Shown here piece by piece: positions 1 to 8,320 of a DNA stretch of 49,625 nt. The notes below the pieces were generated by a model that was not told the DNA's origin, ran no database searches, and saw only the letters and a list, made by a program, of their open reading frames with translations. The first letter of the stretch is position 1. The number at the start of each line of letters is the position of its first letter. The translations under genes were made by a program, and so were the position numbers. The stretch comes from Clostridia bacterium (GTDB taxonomy: Bacteria; Bacillota; Clostridia; Oscillospirales; CAG-272): positions 1 through 49,625 of the forward strand of contig JAGAKG010000056.1 in the NCBI GenBank assembly GCA_017625755.1, written 5' to 3'.

Positions 1-273
1 AGGATATTTGAGAGGAGCTGACCTTAGTACGAGAGGACCGGGTCGGACGCACCTCCGGTGCACCAGTTGTACTGCCAAGTGCATAGCTGGGTAGCCGCGT
101 GCGGAAGTGATAAACGCTGAAGGCATCTAAGCGTGAAACACGCCTCAAGATTAGATATCCCTCCTAACTAGATTAGGTAAGGTCACTTGCAGACTACAAG
201 TTTGATAGGTCGGAGGTGTACGCACAGTAATGTGTTTAGCTGACCGATACTAATAGACCGAGGGCTTGGACTT
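1..273 (+). rRNA. 23S ribosomal RNA, 3' end (partial)
   Basis: This is the last part of a large-subunit rRNA. It contains the sarcin-ricin loop core AGTACGAGAGGACC at about 27-40 and the conserved 3' domain ending near CGAGGGCTTGGACTT. The 5' part lies outside the window. The exact 3' end is set by comparison with the usual 23S end and may be off by a few bases. No 5S rRNA follows before the terminator at 361-400. Confidence 0.97.
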
Positions 274-360
274 AAATGTTCCAAACGATTTTAATTTACT
301 TGGGTTTCGTATCCTTACTCCTAAATTTCCTTTATTCGGCTTTCAGTGGGCATATATCAC

Positions 361-400
361 AAAATCCGTTGTTTAAAAAACAACGGATTTTCTTTTTTTT
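361..400 (+). terminator. Rho-independent terminator of the rRNA operon
   Basis: The arms AAAATCCGTTG and CAACGGATTTT (361-371 and 381-391) form a perfect 11-bp stem. A run of T follows to 400. It lies about 90 bp after the end of 23S, so it probably ends the rRNA transcript. Confidence 0.85.
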
Positions 401-403
401 GCC

Positions 404-432
404 TTGATTTTATTGGCTTTATGTGTTATAAT
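404..432 (+). promoter_or_regulatory. Sigma-A promoter for the SGNH hydrolase gene
   Basis: TTGATT (404-409) and TATAAT (427-432) are 17 bp apart. The start codon at 464 follows after about 30 bp. The promoter sits directly behind the rRNA terminator, so the gene is transcribed independently of the rRNA operon. Confidence 0.75.
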
Positions 433-463
433 TAGTCGAATTTCAAAAGAGAGGTGTATTCAG

Positions 464-1141
464 ATGAATTTTGAAGGAAAAGTTATAAATATTCTCGGTG
501 ACAGTATCACTGAGGGCTCGGGCGTATCTGATATTGAAAATTGCAGATATGACAACCGTCTCAAGGAGCTGCTTGGACTCAAGGCGGTGAATAATTACGG
601 TATTGGCGGAACAAGATTGGCGCATCAGATCGTACCGAGTGAAAAGCCAAGATATGACCAGTGCTTCTGCGGCAGAGCTTACGAGACGGATAAGAACGCG
701 GATGCGGTCATCGTTTACGGCGGAGTCAATGATTATCTGCACGGAGATGCTCCGATAGGCGCAGAGGGGGACAAAACTCCCGCGACTTTTTACGGAGCTG
801 TATATTTTCTTATGAATTTTCTTAAGGAGAATTATCCCGAGAAGCCCATAATTTTTATGGCTCCCGCGCATTGCTATCGCGTTGATTACGGTCACGATTA
901 CGAACCTTCGACCAATTATAAAAAGAAGCCCGACGCGCTTCCGCTCAAGGGCTATGTTGATATTATAGAGCAGACGGGCGCTAAGATGGGAATACCTGTG
1001 CTGAGTCTTTACGACAAGCTTGGCATTGACCCGAATAAGCGTGAGGATACCGAAAAGTATACAACTGACGGTCTGCACTTTAACGATTTGGGACACAAGT
1101 TTATTGCAGAGCTGCTGGCTGATTTTCTAAAGGCGCTTTGA
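464..1141 (+). CDS. SGNH/GDSL-family hydrolase
   Basis: This 225-residue protein is a probable esterase or lipase of the SGNH hydrolase superfamily. Block I is seen near the N-terminus as GDSITEG with the nucleophile Ser. GGVND fits block III, and DGLHFNDLGH near the C-terminus supplies the catalytic Asp and His (DxxH). No signal peptide is visible, so it is probably cytoplasmic. The ATG at 464 was chosen because GAGGTG lies 8 bp upstream; a longer reading from TTG at 404 would run through the promoter. The substrate cannot be told from sequence. It is a single-gene unit between its own promoter and a terminator. Confidence 0.88.
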   Translation: MNFEGKVINILGDSITEGSGVSDIENCRYDNRLKELLGLKAVNNYGIGGTRLAHQIVPSEKPRYDQCFCGRAYETDKNADAVIVYGGVNDYLHGDAPIGAEGDKTPATFYGAVYFLMNFLKENYPEKPIIFMAPAHCYRVDYGHDYEPSTNYKKKPDALPLKGYVDIIEQTGAKMGIPVLSLYDKLGIDPNKREDTEKYTTDGLHFNDLGHKFIAELLADFLKAL

Positions 1142-1160
1142 GTGTTATATGAATAAAATA

Positions 1161-1196
1161 AAACCGCAAGGATAAAATCCTTGCGGTTTTTGCTTT
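1161..1196. terminator. Bidirectional terminator between convergent genes
   Basis: AAACCGCAAGGA (1161-1172) and TCCTTGCGGTTT (1178-1189) form a perfect 12-bp stem with a 5-nt loop. T-rich sequence follows on the plus strand and the opposite side is A-rich. It separates the hydrolase gene from the convergent gene ending at 1210. Confidence 0.85.
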
Positions 1197-1209
1197 TTAC
1201 TTAGTGGTA

Positions 1210-2985
1210 TCAGCCCGAGGAGCCGTCCTCATTCGTATCGTCTGAGGGGAGAGTAGGAATGATGTTGTTGTTCGGACTGTCATTCTCGTAGTCCTCTATA
1301 CCGTAAATTGAGGTGCAGCTAGCTGCGATAAGCTTATAGGAGCTGCCTGTGGAGGTGTAATAGAGGTCGTATGTTCCAAGGTCGGGGTCTGCAACATAGG
1401 TGAATGTGCGCTTGAGATTTGTGTCGATAAACTCGGGCGCGGTCTTGATCTCCGCACGGTTGAACTCTGCAATCCTCTTGCCAGAGCCTTCCTCGGTCAT
1501 GTAAGCCTTTGTATCTTCCATAATCTCGAAATAGAGAACATTGGAATACTTATTCATAGAGATATTTGTGACATCTCTTGCGATGGTCTGTCTCTTTCTG
1601 GAGGAAGCCTTGTAGAATCTGAGTGTATCTTCCTCGTCGATATAGTAGATGTTATTTTTCTCTGTTACGACATACTCTACAACGCCCTCAGCTATTCTCT
1701 GAGGAGAACGGTTTTTATCGTCGAGGTCGATATAGTTGAGTATGTTATCGGCTGTTACGAAATAGAACATATCTCCGTCGGAATTGAGCTTACCGTTGTA
1801 CTTGCTCAGGGACTGGGATTCGTACTTACTGTCTATACGGTAAGTAGCGCTGGTCAATCCGCTAAGAAAAGTGTTTTCAACAACGATATCCTTGAGTGAG
1901 TCGAGACACGCAATCGAGGGGTCTGCGATAAGCGGAACGCATTTGCCTGCGCCGATCTTGTGGGACTCGTTCTTCTTGATGTTGTATATGTAGGAAGTGT
2001 ATCCTGCTTCAGCAGAGCCGACGGTATAGATTATCTCGGTGCCTTTGACATTCGCGTATGTGATCTCGTCAAAGCCCGAAGCAATGTTGAGTTTCTCGCT
2101 TTCGGTGTTGTCACCCGTGGGGATAGCATAGAGCTTCTTGCTTATGAAATCCTCGGAGGAGATACCGTACGCGTATATGAACTTTCCGCCAGCAGAAACC
2201 TCAACGGGGTACATATTATCTGCGTAGTCATCACTGAATCCACCCTGGAAAAGGAAGAGGTCGAACTGATTTACATCGTTCTTCTTGGACTGTGTGTACG
2301 CTACGGCGGAAGCGTCGGGTGCGACAACGAAGTTGCCTGCCGTAATATTCTTGGTTATTCTTTCCTCGCTCTTGTCGGCGTAGAAGTATACCGCAGCCTC
2401 GTCTCTGTAAACTACACCGGGCTCAAACTCAGCGAGGGCAATTACCTCGGATACCGCGTTCGGAACGACCTGAGTCAACTCCTTCTTCTGAAGGACATAT
2501 ACATAAAATCCTTCGGGGGTATCCTCGACGACATACGCAAAGGAATTATCTGCCGCGGGGGTAACCGAAAGCTCGTTCTCAAATCCCGCGCCTATTACCT
2601 CTCCGTTCATAGCTACATAATATAGCCCGTCCTGCTCGTAAGCGACGAAGGAATTGTTATCCATCTTCATGCCGTTGCTACTACCTGCGTTTTGAGAGAA
2701 GACAACGACCATAACTATGAGAAGCACGACTGCGACCAGGGCAGCTGCCGCAATAAGCAGAGTCTTGGAATTGAGCTCAATGTCGAGTTTCTTTTTGGGG
2801 GACTTCGGAGCCTTTTTCTTGGGCTCTTTCGTCGTGGCAGGAGTTGCGTCAAAGGCGTTGAAATCGTCTGTGTCGCTGTTTGCCGTATTGAAAATCATTC
2901 CGTCATTACGCTTTTTTGCGGAATGGGGGCTTTGAGGCTCGCTTACGCCTGCAAAAGCCGGGCGATAATTATTCTTGAAAATCAT
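1210..2985 (-). CDS. Membrane-anchored protein with large extracytoplasmic domain, function unknown
   Basis: I do not recognise a named family for this 591-residue protein. Residues 1-73 are polar and lysine-rich (KKKAPKSPKKK) and should be cytoplasmic. Residues 75-97 form one strong membrane helix. About 490 outer residues follow, rich in short Tyr/Ser/Thr-containing strand-like repeats such as YEQDGLYYVAMNGEVIG and NIYYIDEEDTLRFYK, which suggests a beta-propeller like TolB or DPP-IV N-terminal repeats (inference). The C-terminus is Asp/Asn/Gly-rich. The ATG at 2985 has GGAGG at 2993-2997. Its architecture resembles the DUF5711-type protein at 19764-21083. Confidence 0.8.
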   Translation of the reverse strand: MIFKNNYRPAFAGVSEPQSPHSAKKRNDGMIFNTANSDTDDFNAFDATPATTKEPKKKAPKSPKKKLDIELNSKTLLIAAAALVAVVLLIVMVVVFSQNAGSSNGMKMDNNSFVAYEQDGLYYVAMNGEVIGAGFENELSVTPAADNSFAYVVEDTPEGFYVYVLQKKELTQVVPNAVSEVIALAEFEPGVVYRDEAAVYFYADKSEERITKNITAGNFVVAPDASAVAYTQSKKNDVNQFDLFLFQGGFSDDYADNMYPVEVSAGGKFIYAYGISSEDFISKKLYAIPTGDNTESEKLNIASGFDEITYANVKGTEIIYTVGSAEAGYTSYIYNIKKNESHKIGAGKCVPLIADPSIACLDSLKDIVVENTFLSGLTSATYRIDSKYESQSLSKYNGKLNSDGDMFYFVTADNILNYIDLDDKNRSPQRIAEGVVEYVVTEKNNIYYIDEEDTLRFYKASSRKRQTIARDVTNISMNKYSNVLYFEIMEDTKAYMTEEGSGKRIAEFNRAEIKTAPEFIDTNLKRTFTYVADPDLGTYDLYYTSTGSSYKLIAASCTSIYGIEDYENDSPNNNIIPTLPSDDTNEDGSSG

Positions 2986-3025
2986 TAATAAACCTCCGAC
3001 AGTTCATTTATACTTACACGCAATA

Positions 3026-3054
3026 ATTGTACCATATTTATATTACATATACAA
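3026..3054 (-). promoter_or_regulatory. Sigma-A promoter for the 1210-2985 gene
   Basis: Read on the minus strand, TTGTAT (3049-3054) and TACAAT (3026-3031) are 17 bp apart. The start codon at 2985 lies about 40 bp downstream. This gives the gene its own promoter, divergent from spoIIIAA. Confidence 0.6.
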
Positions 3055-3203
3055 CAACATATTATTAAATAACTATGAACAAACTTTTAACAACGCAAAA
3101 GCTGACCACAATATGTTGTGTGTTTTTTTGACGAAAGTTGCCGTATTTTGAAATCGGGGTATTTTCAAGTGTTAATTTTTTTGATTTGAAAGTCAGACGA
3201 GCT

Positions 3204-3235
3204 GTCATAAGACTGAAAACGAGAAAATATACTTA
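3204..3235 (+). promoter_or_regulatory. Possible sigma-E promoter of the spoIIIA operon
   Basis: GTCATA (3204-3209) resembles the sigma-E -35 region. TATACTTA (3228-3235) is a partial match to the -10 consensus CATACA-T at a compatible distance. In Bacillus subtilis the spoIIIA operon is read by sigma-E in the mother cell, so one is expected here. The match is weak and the placement is tentative. Confidence 0.3.
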
Positions 3236-3277
3236 TACAGAAAAGAGAAATCAGGCATTGGAGCACGGGGTGAAAAA

Positions 3278-4231
3278 ATGGGGACAACTATTCGAAACGC
3301 CGCCTCACGGCGGAGATATCCCTTGGAATTGGACAGGTATTTACCGTCGGGGATTGCGTCGGAAATAAATAGCCTTGGCGGCTCGCTGGGAAGAATAGAG
3401 GAAATACGCCTCAGAGCGGGCGGCAGATGCGCGCTTACGACCGATAGGGGGAATATCTTTCTCGGTACGACGCTTACTCATGCAGAGCTTGGCGGAATAC
3501 TCAACGCTATGTGCGGAGGCTCGCTTTACGCGTACAGAGACACGATAAACAACGGATATATTACCCTCGGCGGCGGAATAAGGGTGGGGCTATGCGGCAG
3601 AGCGGCTACCGAGCTGGGGGGCGTGTTGGGGGTATATGACATATCTGCGCTTAACATAAGGATACCGTCTCCGCTGCATTCCGTAGGGGAGCCTGTTTGT
3701 GAGCTTATAAGGCGAATGAAAAAGAGCGCGGGGGTTCTCGTTTACTCTCCACCGGGCGTGGGAAAAACGACTCTGCTTCGCTCGGTGGCATACAAGATGT
3801 CGAGTGGAGTGGCACCGTGGAGAGTTGCGCTCATAGATACCAGAGGGGAGCTTGGGTGCTTTGAGGAAATGAGGGGCGCGTCTATGGATGTGCTTTCGGG
3901 TTATCCTAAGGGGATAGGAATAGAGATTGCCGCGAGGACTATGAACGCTCAGCTTATGGTGTGTGACGAGATAGGCGGCGAGGACGAGGCGAGCGCGATA
4001 ATTTCAGCTCAGAATTGCGGCGTTCCTTTGCTTGCGAGCGCTCACGGAGACACGCTCGAGGGGCTTTTGAAGCGTACCGAGATATACAGACTCTTTTTAT
4101 CGGGAGTTTTTGGGGCTTATGTTCGCATTGAGAGGCGTACCGCGGGTGGTGAATATAAATACACGGTTACTGAGGCGGAGGATGCGTATGTTCTTTTACA
4201 GAATAGCAGGCGCACTGATTCTTTCGTTTAG
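3278..4231 (+). CDS. spoIIIAA: Stage III sporulation protein AA, secretion-type ATPase
   Basis: SpoIIIAA is the presumed motor ATPase of the SpoIIIA-SpoIIQ channel between mother cell and forespore, related to type II/IV secretion ATPases. At 317 residues it has the usual family length. The Walker A segment SPPGVGKTTLL is near residues 157-167. The Walker B region is MVCDEIGG, followed by the conserved SAHG. The ATG at 3278 follows GGGGTGAAAAA, which can serve as a ribosome binding site. It is the first gene of a complete eight-gene spoIIIA operon, and its end overlaps spoIIIAB. Confidence 0.95.
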   Translation: MGTTIRNAASRRRYPLELDRYLPSGIASEINSLGGSLGRIEEIRLRAGGRCALTTDRGNIFLGTTLTHAELGGILNAMCGGSLYAYRDTINNGYITLGGGIRVGLCGRAATELGGVLGVYDISALNIRIPSPLHSVGEPVCELIRRMKKSAGVLVYSPPGVGKTTLLRSVAYKMSSGVAPWRVALIDTRGELGCFEEMRGASMDVLSGYPKGIGIEIAARTMNAQLMVCDEIGGEDEASAIISAQNCGVPLLASAHGDTLEGLLKRTEIYRLFLSGVFGAYVRIERRTAGGEYKYTVTEAEDAYVLLQNSRRTDSFV

Positions 4232-4667
4232 CGGATTTGGCGCTGCTTTTATGATAAATTCAAGGCTTTCACGCACATTGCGGCAGACCGAGGGACTTAT
4301 TGCCCTGCTGAGATTTATCCGCTCGCAGGTAGAGTGCTTCGCGCTTCCCGCCGCGCGAATAATCGCGGTGTGTGACGACGAGCTGCTTCGCTCGTGCGGA
4401 TTTGAGGGAGGCGAGCCTCCCTCGGACTTTTGCGCGCTTTTTGAGAGCTTTTCTATAAGCGACGCCGAGGTGGCGCACCTTATGCGAGGATTTTCGGCAA
4501 GCTTTGGCAGATGCTACCGAGAGGAGCAGATAAAGGAGTGCGATTACTACATTGATTTGCTCAGAGACCGCAGAGAAAGGCTTGCCGAGACGATTCCTTC
4601 GAAGAAAAAGGTTAACTCAACGCTTTGCGTGTCTTCGGCTATCGCTCTGATAATTTTGCTTTTCTAA
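4188..4667 (+). CDS. spoIIIAB: Stage III sporulation protein AB
   Basis: SpoIIIAB is the small GspF-like membrane component of the SpoIIIA complex. The 159-residue protein has an N-terminal membrane helix (MFFYRIAGALILSFSGFGAA), a helical cytoplasmic middle part, and a C-terminal membrane segment (SSAIALIILLF). The ATG at 4188 is chosen because GGAGG at 4177-4181 sits 6 bp upstream. An ATG at 4182 is too close to that site. The gene overlaps the 3' end of spoIIIAA by 44 bp in another frame, which suggests translational coupling. Confidence 0.92.
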   Translation: MFFYRIAGALILSFSGFGAAFMINSRLSRTLRQTEGLIALLRFIRSQVECFALPAARIIAVCDDELLRSCGFEGGEPPSDFCALFESFSISDAEVAHLMRGFSASFGRCYREEQIKECDYYIDLLRDRRERLAETIPSKKKVNSTLCVSSAIALIILLF

Positions 4668-4707
4668 GGCTCTCTTTTTGATATCAGGTGAAAGGATACA
4701 TAATTTT

Positions 4708-4902
4708 ATGGATGTCACACTTATATTGAAAATCGCCGGTGTCGGACTGCTTGTGTCGGCGGCTTCGGCGATTTTGAATAAATCGGGCAGGGACGAGCAG
4801 GCTATGTTCGTGACGGTCGCGGGGATAGTCGTTGTTATGCTTATGCTCGTGGGTGAGATAGGCGATCTTGTTGATACCGTTCGTTCGGTGTTTGGACTGT
4901 AA
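4708..4902 (+). CDS. spoIIIAC: Stage III sporulation protein AC
   Basis: SpoIIIAC is a very small membrane protein of the SpoIIIA complex, here 64 residues, close to the usual family length of about 65-68. Two membrane helices are visible: LILKIAGVGLLVSAASAIL and the segment around FVTVAGIVVVMLMLVG. The family hallmark KIAGVG is present. The ATG at 4708 matches known N-termini; AGGTGAAAGGA lies somewhat far upstream (12-20 bp). An upstream in-frame TTG at 4678 has no support. The stop codon overlaps the spoIIIAD start by one base (TAATG). Confidence 0.93.
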   Translation: MDVTLILKIAGVGLLVSAASAILNKSGRDEQAMFVTVAGIVVVMLMLVGEIGDLVDTVRSVFGL

Positions 4903-5288
4903 TGAGCGGAGAGCTTATGAAAATATGCGCTCTTGCCGTGATTTGCGTCGTGGTGGGAGCTTTGATAAAGGAGATACGAAAGGAGATATCCTTTGCGATA
5001 CGCGCGGCGGCGTGTATTATGATATTCGGGATTCTGATAATTAGCGCCGAGGGGCTTATAGAGCGAGTGAGCAACGCTTGGATAGTGGGAGATTGGAAAT
5101 ACGCCGAGGTGATGATAAGGGCGCTTGGAATTGCGTTTTTGACGCATATTACGGCGGGAATCTGTCGGGATTGCGGCGAGGGAAGCATTGCGGCGGGAGT
5201 GGAGCTTGCGGGAAAGCTAGAGATACTTTTTCTCTGTTTGCCCCTCATAGGTGAGATACTTGGCTATGCCTCGCGGTTGATGTCCTGA
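4902..5288 (+). CDS. spoIIIAD: Stage III sporulation protein AD
   Basis: SpoIIIAD is an integral membrane component of the SpoIIIA channel. The 128-residue protein matches the family length. It shows several hydrophobic helices (CALAVICVVVGALIKE, CIMIFGILIISAEG, LGIAFLTHITAGICRDCG). The segment THITAGICRDCGEGSIA matches the conserved C-terminal half of the family. The ATG overlaps the spoIIIAC stop by one base, so the two genes are very likely translated together. Confidence 0.94.
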   Translation: MSGELMKICALAVICVVVGALIKEIRKEISFAIRAAACIMIFGILIISAEGLIERVSNAWIVGDWKYAEVMIRALGIAFLTHITAGICRDCGEGSIAAGVELAGKLEILFLCLPLIGEILGYASRLMS

Positions 5289-5311
5289 GAAAAGCAAAGC
5301 AAAGAGGTAAG

Positions 5312-6496
5312 ATGAGCAAAACAACGGAAAGGCAGGGAAAGAAAATGAGCAAAGGGAAAAGGGTAGTATTGACCGTGCTTACGGTTTGCGTACTCGGCTC
5401 GTTTTTCCTTTTTTGCGCTACCGCTTCAGAGAGCGGTGCGGACGGGCTTCCGGGGGAATATTACGATATGCTCGAGCAGATACCCGACGAGGTTGCCTCA
5501 AAGCTTCCCGACGAGGTATATTCCGAGGACAGCGAGGCAGTAGGCGACGCGATTATGACGCTTGTCGATACCGAACACATATTTGATTTTCTCGGGGAGC
5601 TTGTGTGGGACGGCTTCGGCGATGCTCTCGGAGTCGCGGCGAGGCTCTGCGGAATACTCGTGATATCTGCTCTGTTTTCCTCGCTCAAAAATTCACTCAG
5701 ATCCGAGGCTCTTTCTTCAGCTGTCACCTTTTGCTCCTCCTGCGCGGTTTTTGCGGCGGTGGCGGGGCTGATTTACGAGCAGATAGAAATGGTTGAGAGC
5801 TACTTTGAACGGATAAATTCTCTTATGCTTTCTATGATACCCGTAACGGGAGCGGTGTGGGCTATGGGCGGAAATGTCAGTACGGCGGCGACGGGGAGCG
5901 GAGCATTGTATGCGACTCTCGCGGTCTCGGAAAATATCTGCGCGGCGACGATAGTGCCCGTGAGCTGTATCTGTACGGCTCTCGCACTTTGCCGAGGGCT
6001 TGCCCCGAGCATAAATCTTCAGGGGATATCCTCGGGCGTGAAAAAGTGCTATACCTTCATTCTCGGATTTATTATGACTGTTCTGTTGGCGATACTTTCG
6101 GCGCAGACCGCTATTAGCGCGTCTGCCGATACTACTGCCGCAAGGGCGGCGAAGCTTGTTACCTCGTCGGTTATTCCCGTCGTGGGCGGCTCGGTATCGG
6201 ATACTCTCCGTACCGTTGCGTCGGGGGTGCAGTATATGAAAAGCATAGTGGGCGTTGGAGGGATAGCTATGATACTTATTCTGCTTTTGCCTACGCTTAT
6301 CTCACTTTTGCTTACTCGTTTTGCCTTTTCGGTGTCGGGGTGCGTGGCAGACCTGCTCGGATGCGAGGGAGAGAGCAGACTGATATCCGACCTTGGGAAT
6401 GTGTGGGCGTGTATGATAGCGGTGGTGGCTATGACCTCTGTTATGTTTATTCTCGCTATGACATTGTTTATCAGAACCACGGTTGCCGCAATGTGA
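5312..6496 (+). CDS. spoIIIAE: Stage III sporulation protein AE
   Basis: SpoIIIAE is the large polytopic membrane protein of the SpoIIIA complex, 394 residues here as expected. It begins with a signal-like helix (VVLTVLTVCVLGSFFLFC) followed by an acidic outer segment containing LPDEVYSEDSEAVGD. About seven further hydrophobic helices follow, with SMIPVTGAVWAMGG and the terminal FILAMTLFIRTTVAAM in place. GAGGTAAG precedes the ATG at 5312. A second in-frame ATG at 5345 also has a purine-rich leader and could be the start instead. Confidence 0.95.
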   Translation: MSKTTERQGKKMSKGKRVVLTVLTVCVLGSFFLFCATASESGADGLPGEYYDMLEQIPDEVASKLPDEVYSEDSEAVGDAIMTLVDTEHIFDFLGELVWDGFGDALGVAARLCGILVISALFSSLKNSLRSEALSSAVTFCSSCAVFAAVAGLIYEQIEMVESYFERINSLMLSMIPVTGAVWAMGGNVSTAATGSGALYATLAVSENICAATIVPVSCICTALALCRGLAPSINLQGISSGVKKCYTFILGFIMTVLLAILSAQTAISASADTTAARAAKLVTSSVIPVVGGSVSDTLRTVASGVQYMKSIVGVGGIAMILILLLPTLISLLLTRFAFSVSGCVADLLGCEGESRLISDLGNVWACMIAVVAMTSVMFILAMTLFIRTTVAAM

Positions 6497-6521
6497 CGAA
6501 AAATGTAACAAAAAGGAATTT

Positions 6522-7025
6522 GTGTGGAATATGAAGGAATACATAATTACGCTTGTCGGCACGGCGCTCTTTTGTGGGTTTATCACGATACTTTCTCCCG
6601 ACGGAGAGGGCGAAGGATTAAAGAAACATATAAAGCTCATAGCTTCGCTCTGCGTGCTTTGCGTTCTGATAGCTCCGCTTACTGCATTTGCCGAAGGCTT
6701 AGAGGATTATGAGGGCGAAAGTCTGAGCGATATATTTGAGCGCGAGGAGTATATAAATAAATATGAGGAAATTTGCAATGAAAGTATAAGCTCGTATACC
6801 TCTGAGGAGATAGCTCGAAGGTGTGAGGAGATTATTTGCGAGGAGCTGGATATGAAGCGCGATAGCTTCGAGGTGGCAGTAGAGAGTGGGTATAACGGAG
6901 AGGAGATTACGGTGCTATCCGCCACGGTAACTCTTTATCCCGAGGCTATAACTCAGAATCCTCACGAAATATCCGAGCTTCTCGAAAATCTGCTTGATTG
7001 TAAATGCGAAATAATATATAAATAA
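6522..7025 (+). CDS. spoIIIAF: Stage III sporulation protein AF
   Basis: SpoIIIAF is a membrane component of the SpoIIIA complex with a soluble C-terminal domain. Two N-terminal membrane helices are visible (YIITLVGTALFCGFITIL and IKLIASLCVLCVLIAPLTAF). An acidic soluble region follows, ending in a strand-rich part (VTLYPEAITQNPHEISELL). AAAAGGAA lies 5 bp before the GTG at 6522, which is the best-spaced start. An ATG at 6531 removes only three residues and is the alternative. About 70 bp separate it from spoIIIAG. Confidence 0.9.
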   Translation: MWNMKEYIITLVGTALFCGFITILSPDGEGEGLKKHIKLIASLCVLCVLIAPLTAFAEGLEDYEGESLSDIFEREEYINKYEEICNESISSYTSEEIARRCEEIICEELDMKRDSFEVAVESGYNGEEITVLSATVTLYPEAITQNPHEISELLENLLDCKCEIIYK

Positions 7026-7095
7026 AATGTCGTATATTATTAATTATTAAAGAATAATGTCATATTTTATTGAAATATAATCGGAGAAAACAGTT

Positions 7096-7611
7096 ATGAA
7101 TAATGAAAATAAAAAATCAAAAAATAGCGGAAAAATAATATTGATTATTTTGGGAGCGGCACTCGGACTTTTTCTCCTTGTTTTCGGAAGCTATGCCGAA
7201 AAGAGCGATAGTGACGCCGAGAGCGAGAAGGCTCAGAGCATAGAATATTCCTCGCTTGACGCCGACGAATACGCGAGGGAGACAGAAGGGAGGATAGCGA
7301 GACTTTGCGAGAAGGTCAGCGGAGTTGGCAGCGTCAATGTCAGCGTAACGCTCGATGGGGGATATAACGCCGTTTACGCGCAAAATTCCCAGTCGGGTAG
7401 CTCGGGGTATAAAAATGAGTTTGTACTCACGGGAAACGGCTCGTCCGAAAAGGCGCTTCTGATAGGATATTCGGCGCCTCGGATATCGGGCGTGGGGATA
7501 GTTTGCTCGGGGGGCGGTGACTCCGAGACAAAAAAGGAGATAATTGCCCTTGTGAGCGCTGCTTTCGGGGTGAGCAGTAATAAAATTTATGTTACAGAGG
7601 GTAAAAACTGA
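7096..7611 (+). CDS. spoIIIAG: Stage III sporulation protein AG
   Basis: SpoIIIAG forms a large ring in the intermembrane space of the forespore in Bacillus. This copy has 171 residues, a short cytoplasmic tail, a membrane helix at about residues 13-33 (GKIILIILGAALGLFLLVFG), and an outer domain. The ring-building motif is seen in the segment CEKVSGVGSVNVSVTLDGG and in PRISGVGIVCSGG, which matches known SpoIIIAG proteins. GGAG is 10 bp before the ATG. It is shorter than the Bacillus protein (about 229 residues). Confidence 0.94.
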   Translation: MNNENKKSKNSGKIILIILGAALGLFLLVFGSYAEKSDSDAESEKAQSIEYSSLDADEYARETEGRIARLCEKVSGVGSVNVSVTLDGGYNAVYAQNSQSGSSGYKNEFVLTGNGSSEKALLIGYSAPRISGVGIVCSGGGDSETKKEIIALVSAAFGVSSNKIYVTEGKN

Positions 7612-7684
7612 TTTTCGGGTTATAAAACGCAACATGCGCTAATATATATGTAGCGTAGAAACTAATTATCGGAGGAAGCATATT

Positions 7685-8260
7685 ATGAAATTTGAAAACT
7701 TCAAGGAAAAGTTTATGTCCTTCTGCAAACGCGTTGGAAAAAGAAACTTTATTATTGCGGGGGCGGTGGTGCTTATAGCGACGGCGGTGGTGGTCAACTT
7801 TGCCGTATTTGCCTCAAGCAAGGACGACGATGGCTTTGATTATAATCAGAGCGCGGGTATGAACGGCGATATCGGGGAGACAACGGCTTCAACAACGACG
7901 CCTGCGGCAGATGTCGACTCGTATTTTTCAAGCGTGCAGATAAACAGACAGAGAACGAGAGACGAGGCTATTGAGGTGCTTCAGAGCGTGGTCGACAATC
8001 AGTCCTCTACCGAAACGGCTAAAAACGAGGCGTTGGCAGAGATAAACAAGCTTGCGACCGTTATGGAGACCGAGGCAAACATCGAGACTCTCATCATTGC
8101 CAAGGGCTTTGAGGAGTGCGTTGCCGTAATAAGCGGCGAGAGCGCAAGTATTGTCGTCAGCAGTGACGGACTTATCCCTGCTCAGATATCGCAGATAAAC
8201 GAAATAGTTTACCAGCAGGCGGGAATTCTGCCCGTTAATATAACGATAATTGAAAGATAA
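7685..8260 (+). CDS. spoIIIAH: Stage III sporulation protein AH
   Basis: SpoIIIAH is the mother-cell partner of the forespore protein SpoIIQ and has a YscJ/FliF-type ring domain. The 191-residue protein has one membrane helix at about residues 22-44 (NFIIAGAVVLIATAVVVNFAVFA), a Thr-rich linker, and a C-terminal domain with the conserved stretch AKGFEECVAVISG. The last residues (GILPVNITIIER) fit the family end. CGGAGGAAG precedes the ATG. No spoIIQ gene is in this window. Confidence 0.95.
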   Translation: MKFENFKEKFMSFCKRVGKRNFIIAGAVVLIATAVVVNFAVFASSKDDDGFDYNQSAGMNGDIGETTASTTTPAADVDSYFSSVQINRQRTRDEAIEVLQSVVDNQSSTETAKNEALAEINKLATVMETEANIETLIIAKGFEECVAVISGESASIVVSSDGLIPAQISQINEIVYQQAGILPVNITIIER

Positions 8261-8320
8261 TATCAAAAAGCTCGCCTAATGCATATTCTTGTAATACAGA
8301 TAAACTGCAGGAGGCGTATG

